A stretch of DNA of 64,000 nt. Origin: Phalacrocorax aristotelis. Taxonomy: Eukaryota; Chordata; Aves; Suliformes; Phalacrocoracidae. The notes below the pieces were generated by a model, which was given only the letters and a program-made list of their open reading frames with translations, made no database searches and was not told where the DNA came from. The translations under genes and the position numbers were made by a program. Every line of letters begins with the position of its first letter. The first letter of the stretch is position 1. Positions 23,701 through 32,700 of this stretch are shown here, piece after piece. The DNA lies in the NCBI RefSeq assembly GCF_949628215.1, contig NC_134283.1, forward strand, positions 24,716,975 to 24,780,974, read 5' to 3'.

Positions 23701-24613
23701 GCATAGAGAAGATAGGAAACAGATAGCACCCCGTGATGAAGGTGTTGGCACGTGGCAGTGCGGTGTTGTGGGGAGGGGGGGGCCAGAGGTCCCCCTTGCA
23801 GAGGAGAAACCCTCCTCAGCGCTTCTCACCTGCAGATTGCTGCAAGGCTGGCACTCACCCCCTTATTGCACAGCCGGGCTCGTTCCTAAAATCCTGATCG
23901 CCCTGGTGTGAGATGGGTGTGAGATGATGGGTGAGATGGGGAGCCCACAGGTAGAGGTGAAATGCAACCTTGCCATTCATGGCTCCTTCAAAATTATAAA
24001 CCCAAAAGGGTTAAGCTACTGTTAAATTAGGCAGCCTTATTTCTGGCATTTGCTGAATTCCCCAGGCTTTGCGGTGGCACTGTTTGCTCAGCTTCTGACA
24101 GAGGGCTGGGGAGCACTGCAGGCAGGCACCCCCTTTCCCGTGACCGGCGTGGCTTCCACAGGGATGGCCCTGAAATTCAGCTGCATCCAGCACATTTTTG
24201 CACACCTGGAAATGGGTGTCTGTGGTATGTGTGACCTGCCGGGCTGGGCACTGCTACAGGCCCTCTGCCCAACAGCTCCTTTTAAACGGGGGAGAGGCAG
24301 GACCGTCCCCACTCCCTTTCCCCATCACCACCTCATCCAGGCTGGCTCATCCTCATCCTCAAAGGCTGGCTTTGCAGTGCTGGGGTGCAGCATGCTGGTA
24401 GCAGGGGAGCGAGCAGTGCCCTGCTGTGCCTCAGTTTCCCTCCCGCCAGGCAGCGAGCACTCATGCCCCACTCCCTGACCTAGCTGTCTTGTGTCCCTGC
24501 CGTTCCCAGATTGCAGCACGGAGGAGTCCTCCCCAGCTCCAGTGAAAAGCAAGTATGAGACCATGGATTTTGACAGCTTGCTGCAGGAAGCCCAGCTAAG
24601 CCTGCATCGGTAA
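11604..24613 (+). CDS. PPARGC1B: PPARGC1B (PGC-1 beta), coding exons 2-12
   Basis: This is a nuclear transcriptional coactivator of nuclear receptors (ERR, PPAR) and NRF1-type factors, driving mitochondrial biogenesis and lipid oxidation. Eleven exons with GT/AG borders join in phase: 11604-11777, 14286-14498, 16366-16482, 17283-18450, 18986-19022, 19451-19515, 19877-20648, 21150-21225, 22090-22211, 22584-22735, 24510-24613. Together they give 999 codons plus a stop. With the missing first exon, about 26 residues in mammals, the length matches the human protein (about 1023). Domains in order are an acidic activation region, the LKKLL and LKELL receptor boxes, the conserved [12 protein letters not shown] block, DHDY (HCF-1 binding), an acidic poly-Glu stretch, a short RS region, an RRM and the C-terminal [11 protein letters not shown] block. 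It is PGC-1 beta rather than alpha because of the short RS region, the poly-Glu tract and the residue-level match. No frame damage is seen. Confidence 0.97.
11778..14285 (+). other. PPARGC1B intron 2
   Basis: This is a 2.5-kb intron with no supported gene. The part around 12640-13080 is AT-richer than its surroundings and has purine-rich runs. Nothing in it translates recognisably. Confidence 0.8.
14286..14498 (+). CDS. PPARGC1B: PPARGC1B exon 3
   Basis: This exon has 71 codons, phase 0 at both ends, with a TTTCAG acceptor and a GTAAGA donor. It starts with the conserved [19 protein letters not shown] block of the activation domain and continues into a Pro-rich segment. It ends FDELSL, which splices directly onto LKKLL of the next exon so that the first nuclear-receptor box straddles the junction region. 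The frame stays open into the following intron as far as 15120. Confidence 0.95.
14499..16365 (+). other. PPARGC1B intron 3
   Basis: This is a 1.9-kb intron. Its first 621 bases are open in the exon 3 frame, by chance as far as I can tell. It contains a TG/TA-rich stretch near 15330-15370. No gene is supported. Confidence 0.8.
16366..16482 (+). CDS. PPARGC1B: PPARGC1B exon 4 (LXXLL box 1)
   Basis: This exon has 39 codons, phase 0 at both ends. It opens with LKKLLLSP, the first LXXLL nuclear-receptor interaction box (16366-16380). The rest is basic and poorly conserved. The exon is phase-neutral, so skipping it would delete the receptor box without shifting the frame, as in a shorter isoform known from mammals. 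Confidence 0.93.
16483..17282 (+). other. PPARGC1B intron 4
   Basis: This 800-base intron runs from a GTACTT donor to a CTCCAAAG acceptor. It holds nothing recognisable. Confidence 0.8.
17283..18450 (+). CDS. PPARGC1B: PPARGC1B exon 5 (large central exon, LXXLL box 2)
   Basis: This 1168-nt exon (389 codons plus 1 nt) starts VEGPRD, followed by the conserved [14 protein letters not shown] block. Further conserved anchors are [39 protein letters not shown] (LKELL receptor box at 17799-17813) and [19 protein letters not shown]. Between these anchors the sequence is Pro/Ser-rich and diverged. The human protein has a long Glu-rich run before the RRSRRLNPELG anchor. Here that place holds a mixed Gly/Ala/Glu sequence without a homopolymer. 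Confidence 0.96.
18986..19022 (+). CDS. PPARGC1B: PPARGC1B exon 6 (37-nt microexon)
   Basis: This microexon enters in phase 1 and leaves in phase 2, encoding [13 protein letters not shown] across its junctions. It is the counterpart of the human SPRCLMLALSQS segment. It has a CTTTCAG acceptor and a GTAAGT donor. Confidence 0.92.
19451..19515 (+). CDS. PPARGC1B: PPARGC1B exon 7
   Basis: This 65-nt exon encodes [21 protein letters not shown], almost identical to the mammalian [19 protein letters not shown] block and shared in part with PGC-1 alpha. It follows a TTACCCAG acceptor and ends at a GTAGGA donor in phase 1. Confidence 0.95.
19877..20648 (+). CDS. PPARGC1B: PPARGC1B exon 8 (DHDY motif, poly-Glu, RS region)
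   Basis: This 772-nt exon begins [12 protein letters not shown], a block conserved across the PGC-1 family. [13 protein letters not shown] follows, then the HCF-1-binding tetrapeptide DHDY (20137-20148) within [10 protein letters not shown]. Next come [13 protein letters not shown] and [10 protein letters not shown]-like blocks, a run of 14 Glu (20473-20514), and a short Arg/Ser segment [17 protein letters not shown]. It ends in phase 2 at a GTACAG donor. The RS segment is far shorter than in PGC-1 alpha, which supports the beta assignment. Confidence 0.96.
20473..20514 (+). repeat. Coding (GAG/GAA)n tract
   Basis: Fourteen consecutive Glu codons (twelve GAG and two GAA interruptions) lie inside PPARGC1B exon 8. 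Trinucleotide purity suggests length polymorphism. The acidic tract corresponds to the second Glu-rich run of the human protein. Confidence 0.95.
21150..21225 (+). CDS. PPARGC1B: PPARGC1B exon 9
   Basis: This 76-nt exon completes an Arg codon and encodes a Gly/Gln-rich linker ending in LEKRREKAM. It matches the human RKRREKAI basic segment just before the RRM. It ends in phase 0 at a consensus GTAAGT donor. Confidence 0.92.
21226..22089 (+). other. PPARGC1B intron 9
   Basis: This 864-base intron contains a CA/TG-rich stretch near 21657-21690 and otherwise nothing recognisable. Confidence 0.75.
22090..22211 (+). CDS. PPARGC1B: PPARGC1B exon 10 (RRM, first half)
   Basis: This exon encodes [20 protein letters not shown] and the following [16 protein letters not shown]. 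It contains RNP2 (VYIRNL), the first helix and the beta-2 strand of the RNA-recognition motif. It is nearly identical to mammals and ends in phase 2 inside an Arg codon at a GTAGGT donor. Confidence 0.97.
22584..22735 (+). CDS. PPARGC1B: PPARGC1B exon 11 (RRM, second half)
   Basis: This 152-nt exon encodes [19 protein letters not shown], which includes RNP1 (KYGFITYR), then [20 protein letters not shown] and RYADL. It completes the RRM and the cap-binding-like C-terminal segment of the PGC-1 family. It ends in phase 1 at a GTAAGA donor. Confidence 0.97.
22736..24509 (+). other. PPARGC1B intron 11
   Basis: This 1.8-kb intron has no supported gene or repeat family that I can recognise. Confidence 0.75.
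24510..24613 (+). CDS. PPARGC1B: PPARGC1B last coding exon (exon 12, C-terminus)
   Basis: The exon starts after a TTCCCAG acceptor and encodes [20 protein letters not shown], then [14 protein letters not shown] and a TAA at 24611-24613. The final block SKYE(A/T)MDFDSLL(K/Q)EAQ is diagnostic of the PGC-1 family C-terminus. The bird protein ends one Arg beyond the human end. Confidence 0.96.
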
Positions 24614-24700
24614 CAGCCTTAACCTTGGAGGAATACCTCAATACCTCAGTCAAGGCACTTCCAATATGTTTACGTTTTCAAAGAAATTATTCAGTCTATG

Positions 24701-24752
24701 GAAAGCGAGAGAGAGCGAGAGAGAGCGAGAGCACGCACGCACGAGAGAGAGA
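24701..24752 (+). repeat. (GA)n/(GAGC)n purine-rich simple repeat
   Basis: This is a run of GAGAGAGCGAGA-type units with a CACGCACGCACG interruption, in the PPARGC1B 3' UTR about 90 bases after the stop codon. Confidence 0.85.
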
Positions 24753-26852
24753 CTGCTGTCCCTTCCGATTGATGTTTACATTGAACAAAGCTGCTTCTGT
24801 CTGTGAGTCCCCATGGTGTTGATGTCTCACTGCCACACGTTAGTCCCCCTGCTTCTGACTGATTGTTTTAGGGGGAGCCTAGGAGCGCCCCCGGCCCCTC
24901 TCCCTGCTCCTGGCCCCTCCGTGCTCCTGCCGCGGAGTTGCAGCTGTGTTCACCATAACATTTTTTTGTCCGTAGTGTGTGATGATGAAATTGTTAATTG
25001 TGAATAGAATCAGGATTATAAACTAATTTTTAATAGAAGAAGAGAAAAAAAAGTATATACTTAAAAAATGTATTTATGGCTCAGATGTACTGTAATTCAG
25101 ATTTATTGTACCGCTTCCTTGATTTTTAACTATGCACTGTAATGAGGCACTTGCCACTCAGCAAATGGGGGGTCAGAGCAGAGTCACGGAGCTGGCATTC
25201 ACCCGTCAGCCATGGAGGCGCCCACCTCCCCCACCGGCAAACCGGGGTGCTTGGCGGTCACGTCGGGGTCACCCACTTTGTTGTCAAAGCCATTCTTCTT
25301 GCTCACGTGGCCTGAGCCCCCCCCAGCCCGGCTGGGTCGCAGCACCCAGATCCTGAGCCCGTTCCTGGTGTGTGCTGGAACGCGAGGGTGGTGGGACACA
25401 CCAGCTCTGTGCTGTTCTTGCTGTGGGGCCAGGCAGCTTTGCAGGTGTGAAGGAGAGGGGTGGTAAAAGGATGCACTACCTGGGGGACTATGGGACTGAT
25501 GCCTGCTGGCCTGAGCTGCTCCAGCCCTCTGCTGCCTTTGGAGCCAGGATCCAGGGGGCCGGAGCCGGCCAGGCTTGATCCAGTGGGTCCTGCTGGCACA
25601 GCCTGGGGAACAGATGGCTCTGGGTCCGTGCGAGGGAGCTGGCTTCTCTCCAGCACCTTGGGTGGCTGGGAGACCAGCCGGGCCAAGTGGCTTGTTCCCC
25701 GCTTGCTTCCACCCCCTGTAAAGCATGTGGGGTGAGAACCGTCTGTGATCCCTGCCCAGCAGCCAGCCCAAAATCCAGAGAGGCAGGGAGGCAGGAGGGG
25801 GCACAGCAGCTGTGCCAAATGTCTGTCCTACCCAACACCCTGCCATGCTTTGCCTGGTACCTGATAAGCCATATACTTCCCCAGCACCCACTTGGCACCC
25901 AGGATCCATCCCCCACGGCTGCCGGTGCCCTGTGGCATGCTTGCCTTGCCTCTGGCCGGGGCCCCTCGGGTCTACACAACAGTGCTGGATTTAAGGCATG
26001 CTCAACCAGCAGCCCCCTGAAATTTGCTTACAAATTGCACCTCCATCTCCGGGGAAGGTGGGAGGGGGAGAAAGGCCACCACTGGCTGGAGCAAACCCCA
26101 CCGCGAGCTGGCCAGAGGCACTGTTTTCCTGAGGGAGTGGGAATCTTGCTGCTTCTCAAGCCATCGCCATTGTTTCCATTTATTTTTCAGACAAAGAGAC
26201 CACTAGGGATTCAGCCATCCTATGTAGATAGAATATTATAGCCTTAACTCTGCCAATAGATAGATTAGAGTCTCCTGGGGTCTCCCCTTGACATGACTTT
26301 GGGGTTTTATTCTCATTTCCCTGGTGTGGGTACTATTTGCTCTTGCAGGGAGTATGGCCAAAGCCTCCAAAATCGCACAAGATGCGATGCCAAGAGCCTA
26401 AGCCCTGCTGAGGTGGCCCTTGGCTCTGGGGCTGTGTGTGCAGCCGGTCTCTGGCAGGAGTGGGAATGCCAGCAGTGCCGATACCAGCACAGCAACCTGG
26501 CTATGTCTCCTCACTTTCAGGGGAGCTGTGGTTCTGACGACAACCAGCCCGGTGGTGTGAGGGCCCACAGGCCGCTGTGGGGTTGGAACTGTGGGTCCCC
26601 CATCTGCCACTGGTGGTGATCACTGTCAGGGAACAGTCCTTGTGCCGTTTCAGCCTCAGTAGCAAGGTTTGGGGTCTCTCCTGCCACAAGCTACCCACAC
26701 TTCTCATCTCATCTTAGCAAACACAAGTAGCTCCGGCCGAGACTGAGCATCTGCTGTTGGCAATTGCCTCATTGTAGCTTTGCCTTTTTCTGTCCTAGTA
26801 TTTCCTCACAACGATGATGTTTACATGTGATTGCTATAGAGCTTATGTAGAA

Positions 26853-26860
26853 TGTATATA
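26853..26860 (+). promoter_or_regulatory. Candidate Pumilio site (TGTATATA)
   Basis: This is an exact match to the UGUANAUA Pumilio consensus within the 3' UTR. Function is inferred from the motif only. Confidence 0.4.
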
Positions 26861-29635
26861 GCGACACATTTAGGGTGGGTAGTACTGTCCTGTGCTGTGC
26901 TGATGTTTTTCAGAAAACGATCAATCCAAAAAAACAACAACAAAAAAGAGCAAAGTAAGTGGAATTCTTCCATCTCCCGCTCAGCCGGGAGCACTGAGCC
27001 CCCACGGCTGGGCCCTTCTGGGGATGCATCAAGCGTGGCAGAGGGGAAGGGTTAGTGCAGAGCTGTGGGGCTCCGGAGCCAGGGGGAGCCCTCTCATGGG
27101 GGATCACTCAGTCGCTTCCCAAGCATTGGTTTTGGTGTACCCAAATACAAAATTTCACATTGTTTTCCTGCAGCTGGGTGCCCCAGGTTGGCCCGCAGCC
27201 CCTGCCCGTGCCTGGCTTCTGGATAGCATGGCTGGTGCTTGGGAAGAGGAGGGCTTGTCCTGCACAGAGCTGATCAGTACTGCACCTGTAGGGTAGGAAA
27301 AGATGCAATAAGTGGTCTTCGTGGTGCCTGAAGCCTATAAGTGGGGTTGGGTTGGGTTTTTTTTTGTTGTTGGTTGGTTCGTCTTTTTGTTTGTTTGGGT
27401 TTTCTGGTGGTTTTTTTTCTTTTTTTTTTCTCCATTAAATTGGGATGTTTTGTTTTCCTCCCTCCCCCAGGAAATGTCTCCAGTACTTAAGCACTATGTG
27501 CAGAGGTGTGCAAGGCACAACTGTGGCTGGGGCAGCCCTCTGCTGCTGCCGGCACCTGCCAGCTCATTACTGCAGCAGGGAAAAGCCGGGGGCACGTGCT
27601 GCCTGCCCTGGGGGCACGTGCTGCCAGCCCCAGGGACTGGGTGAGAGTGGAGGGTGTTCAGCTCAAGAAGCACAGGTCTGTTGGGTTTAGAATCCCTCAC
27701 GCAGGGTTTATGGTAAAAATAAGTTTCCACTTGATTTTTTAAAAAATTTTTTTCTTTTTTTAATATAAATGTGTCTTTAGCTCACAGTGCTCCACTCTGC
27801 AAAGGGGCAGGAAGGAGGACTTGGGCACAAAGGGCGGGTGAGAGCTCACTCCTTCAGCAGCATGGGACTATTTCAGATGCTGACAGGGAAGCTGAGCAGG
27901 AGCAAACGCAATGCCCAGGCACTGTGCCAGGGGAGGCAGCCTGCGCCACCCGGGAGGCCAGAGGCACCCAGCGCTTTGCAGGAGCTGCCAGGGCTGGGGA
28001 GTGGGGATCGCCAGCCCCCAGGGATTAGCTTTTTGTCCCACCCAGCTTGTGGCATCGCAGCAGGTGCCCAGGTGTGGGTGCAGCTCAGAGCTGGGTGTCC
28101 CAAAAAGCGATCCCTTGCATCCCAGCCCCCACAGCAGCCCTGGGAAGCCACCCTCTGCCACCTGCAAGGGCCAGGGCTGCAGGGTGGGCAGGAGCGCTAC
28201 TTCAAAGAGAAACTGGGAGCAAAAGGGTACATTATGGTAGGCAATAAGTGAGGAGGAGATTTATTTTTTTAAAACTATATGACTATAGAATGTCCCCCAG
28301 TAGTTTCCTGCAGGTACTGTGGGGAAATGCTGAATGTGAAGAGTCTTGTGATAAAATGCCCCTTTGCTTTATTTGCACAGATTTGCCCCAGAAAAGCTTG
28401 TTGTTCAAGGTTGGGTAACAGCTTTCTGGCTGCAATCCAGCAGGTGCCTGGGGCTCCGCGGGAAGGAGCAAATGCTTCTGAGTGCCTGGGCTGAATGCTG
28501 AGGACAATCCTGGGTTTTAGGTTCAATGCTGCCCCAAAGAAAAGGTTTATCCCAATTCCTACTCAGTGCAGCTGGCTGGGCTGCACATCTTCCTCAACCA
28601 AGCAGCAGCTCAGTCACCATGTTACAGTCTTGGGTGTCTGGTTTCAGCACTGGTCCACGCAAAGGAGTGTTACAATTGCAGACCAGCACTATTTTTTTCT
28701 TTTTTTTTTTTTCTGCTTTGTTTTTTTTTCTTTCTTTGTGTTTGAAGGTATGCTGAATACTGAGATACATCATTGTTCATAGCTGAGCCCTGACACCCTT
28801 TTTGTTCTAAGCGTCGTAGTCCATCCCCGACAATCTCAAGCAATACAGAGCCAAATGCAGCCTTCGGGTTTCATTCCTCTTCCCTTGCCCACCCTGGGGC
28901 CAGGGGCGGCGGGCGGCAGCCTGGCCCAGTGCCCATGGCCACAGCCACGGTGCTGAGCTGAGAGCCACGCTACAGTAAATACTGAGTTGGGGAGGGAGCG
29001 TGTGTATGCATGTGAGAAAGAGAAAGAAAGATTAAACTGATGCATTTCTTGAGAAAGGTGTAAGAATTTCACCAAAAAAGGGGCACATCTGCTTTCTTAT
29101 TTATTAAAAAAAAAAAAGCTAAATTCTGTCTTTTTCTTCTTTTTTTTTTTTTAAGTAAAAGGACACTGCTAATAATTATTAGGGGCCAATTCTGCCTCCC
29201 TTCCTCATGCCGAGTAAATACTACTTAACTCTGCAATTTTCTACTTGCAGAGTAAGTTAAAGTAGCAGAATTGATCCCTCTGTGATCAAGAATCAAGTTT
29301 TTAGTCTGGGGTTTTTTTTTTATTTGGTAATGGTTTTTTATATTTCACTTAATTTCTTTCCCCAGTTCCGTTCCGTTGTGTCCTTATTTATGTAATATAC
29401 TTTAACCTTAAAAGATGGCATGGATTCTTATGCCTTTCCTTTATTATTATTTTTATTATTTTTAAAAAGAGAGATTTATTTCTAGCGTGATTTAACTGTC
29501 TACCTTCTAAAATGAGAGAACGTTTTCTTGTATTTTTACATTGTCAGATTCTATAGTTTCATAGATAATTTAACCAAATCGCTCAATGTATTATCTATAT
29601 CTATCTGGTGGGTATAAAAGTTCTATTTTAAATTG

Positions 29636-29643
29636 TGTAAATA
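29636..29643 (+). promoter_or_regulatory. Candidate Pumilio site (TGTAAATA)
   Basis: This is an exact UGUANAUA match about 120 bases before the polyadenylation signal. Confidence 0.45.
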
Positions 29644-29732
29644 CTTCAGAACTGGCTTCTTTTTCCAGACTCCCCTGCCGTGGAGTTACTTGTTTACATC
29701 AGAAAGACTGTAGAATCTCTACGCTCATGTAC

Positions 29733-29740
29733 TGTAAATA
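29733..29740 (+). promoter_or_regulatory. Candidate Pumilio site (TGTAAATA)
   Basis: This second exact match lies only 20 bases upstream of the AATAAA, in the most AT-rich end of the UTR. Confidence 0.45.
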
Positions 29741-29759
29741 GTGAAGTGATCTGCCTATA

Positions 29760-29765
29760 AATAAA
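29760..29765 (+). terminator. PPARGC1B: Distal polyadenylation signal AATAAA of PPARGC1B
   Basis: A canonical hexamer in CTATAAATAAATTATA is followed about 45 bases later by a GTCTGTGCC element. It is the last strong signal before a clear rise in GC content, so it is the best candidate for the gene's distal end. Confidence 0.65.
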
Positions 29766-29799
29766 TTATAACATATATACTATAAAGTGGAAAGAAAAC

Positions 29800-32700
29800 A
29801 AAAAGAACACGTCTGTGCCACTAATACTTTAGCTTATTAGTGCAAACCTGCTCTGGGAGGAGGTGTTTTGCTTTGCAGAAGGTGCTTTCCTGAGTCTGGC
29901 TGGCTGGCAGCAGGATGCTGGGGGCACGGCTGAGGCCGGGGCGGGTGGAGAAGCCCCCCTCAGCTTGCCCGCACTGCTGCTGCACTGCTGCCAGGGATGC
30001 GGCTCCTGCGGGGGAATATCCCTGTATATTGCTATTTTAAGTGTGGCTTCTTCCGGTTTAGTTTGTGCAGGAAAAGCCTGGGCTCCATACTCTGGATTTT
30101 GGGAGTGGTGCTGCTGCCACAAGACCCATCACAGAAGAAAACCACAGGATGGGGGGGCTAAAAATGAAGTGGGGCCTACACATCAAATTTGCTTGAGTGC
30201 GAGTAAGAGCAAAGGGGTGGATTGCAAGAAGAAGTGTGGATGAGACTTCAGATGGTGATGCAGCAACCGTACGGCTCAGGACGGTACCTGGTTAGTCCCC
30301 CAGGTACCAGGCAAGCAGTCCCCCTGGGAGCCAGCCTGCTCTCCTAGAGGCACAGCTGAGGTGGCCGAACCACTGTTTCCCAGCACGGTGTGTCCTGCTC
30401 TCCTGGTCATCGTGGGAGACCAGGCTGTGCAAGGAATGGGATACAAAGCCCAGGCAGTTGGCTGCAGCATGGGGGCAGCTCCCACACAGCATCCAGCACA
30501 CGGGAGCCTAGGGCCAGCCATCACCCCTGTGAGTGCTCTTCAGGTCAGAGATGTCGCACTTAATTTATCCAGAGCACGGCACAGTGATGCTGCCAGGCAG
30601 GAGGACCTCAGCAGCCCAAAAGGAGGAGGTCAGCAAGGTGCCGAGCTGTTCCGGCTTTGTTTTATTGCTAATTTGCACTGATACAGGCAGCTGCTCCAGA
30701 CCCACCTGTCTCTGGTGCAGCACAGCCAGTGGGAGCCCAGCATGGGTCCCCCTGCCCAGCCACAGAGCCAGAACCAGCCTCCCACCCCAAACCAGCCCTG
30801 CATCCCTATGACTGCTGCACCCTGAGTAGAGAACTGATGGGAAGCCCATTTCCTTTCTGCTGTCCAAAAAAAATGGGCTTCAGGGCCACCAGGCAGGAAT
30901 ATTTTTCTAAGATATATCTGGGTGCACAGTGACACTGCCAGTGGCAGGACAGATTAAAACATTAAATTGCAAGGAGGAAAAGTGGGATGCAGCTGGGGCA
31001 GCTGGTGTCGGGGTGCCCTGGGTGGATGCAAGTGGGAGCAGTGGCACGGGAGTGGGGTCCCTGGCTGACAGGGCTCCAGGATGGAGCGGGGACATACAAA
31101 GGGAAGGTCCGCAGGGAGGGACAGACCTGCTGCTGAGGCTTGTCCTCCCAACGTGACCTGCACTGCCCGGCGTTGCATTCCCAGGCAGCTTCCTGGAAAA
31201 TAAAGGACTGATACTATTTATCAAGCATTATCCTGCAAGCAGACCTAGAGACTGAAGGGAGCTGTTGGTGAATCATGACATTGGTTCAGCAGCAATTACT
31301 TCCAGCCATCTGGAAAAAAAACTCAATATGATGGTTTTCATTTTGGTATAACTTTGTGATGAAATGGATTCTTTTCGCACGGATAGGTACTGCTTTTGTA
31401 GGAGCTTATATGGCTGCTCTCCAGCAGCCGGAGGGAAGGGAGGCAGCATTATCTCCTGCTCTAGGCAGACCGTGCCCTGTGGGAGGGGAAAATAAGTCAA
31501 TAACGGGCTTTTGTGAATAGGGACGGCTTTTGTTGCTGACCTTGGCTGGCTGGCACCTGGCAGGCAGTGTGGGCGACAGGTAGCACGGGCAGCACACGCA
31601 ATGCAGGCAGCAGGCGCTGCGGGGGCAGCAGGGGCCGTGAGGGCAGTGTGGCAGTGCCCATATCTGCCTGGCTGAGCTGGGCTGGCTGAGACAACAGCTG
31701 CCCCGGGCTCCACCGGCTTGGTGGGACCCCCCCCAACCCATGGGCAAGGGCCCACAGAAAGGTGCGTGGAGGGACAGGGGAGGCATGGCCACAGCAAGGC
31801 AATGCCTGGAAATGCCACGCCGGGCTCATGCTCCCTACCGGTGTGAAACACCTGTCGCTTGGGATTTATTTCGCTGCTTGGCAAGCTGTTCTGGGCTGCC
31901 CTTTGGAGTTTCAGCTCCCAGCCATGCCCTGGGAAGTGGCATCTGACACCAAATCCTGCCCTGGGCTCTCCTAGGTGCAGGAGCTCCCTGCTCCCCAACA
32001 CGGACCTCAGCTTCTGGGCCATTCAAGGTCCATCCAGGGGGCTCTAGAGGCCATGTTTAGAGTAATGTATGCATTTCCCCACTCTCAGAATTTATCAGTC
32101 CCAGCTTGTTGGCCAGGTCTGCCCAGGTGCCTTTGCAGGGAGGAACAGGAACAGGTTTGGTTTCTTTGCTCCCTGCCAGCTTGGGGACCTCTCTGCCTGC
32201 TGGTCCTGCTGCAATGCCCTTCCTGCCCACATGCCCACAAGGGACTCCCCCTGCTTTCCTTCCCACTTGCATCTCTCTCCCTAAAGCCCCTGCAGCTCCT
32301 CTCTCCTGTCTTTGCAGTGTGTCTTTAAATGCCAGTGGAGAGCTTTCTCTAGGTGCTGCTGGTTTTGGGGCATGCGATCTCTTTCCTCTTACTCTCCCCC
32401 TCAGTCCTTGGCTGGATATGTTTTAATTTTTCATATGCTGTCTCTGCATCCAAGTACCTTTTCAAACTCAGACTTGGATCCCTCGTGTTTCTCGGCAACC
32501 TCTGGTAGGTAAGAAGGCACCACCCTCTCCCCACCAGCTTTTCTACATCCCCAAAAATCCCACCACCCTGCTGACTCTGAGGGAGCATTACCAGCTCCTT
32601 ATATCTGCAGGCTCTTGCTGCCTGTGGTGCACAGTGGGCCACATTCAGCATTGGGTTAATAGACCAGGGCAACACAGGAGCAAATCTGCCCTGGCAGCAG

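Larger units (their letters stand above)
24614..29790 (+). other. PPARGC1B: PPARGC1B 3' UTR
   Basis: There is no splice-compatible coding sequence after the stop. The region becomes progressively AT-rich towards an AATAAA at 29760-29765, followed by a GT-rich stretch, so the mRNA probably ends near 29780-29800. A roughly 5-kb UTR is in line with the long mammalian PPARGC1B UTR. It contains a GA-rich repeat (24701-24752), several T-rich runs (27355-27432, 28690-28738, 29140-29153) and three UGUANAUA Pumilio-type sites. The end point is inferred. Confidence 0.7.
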
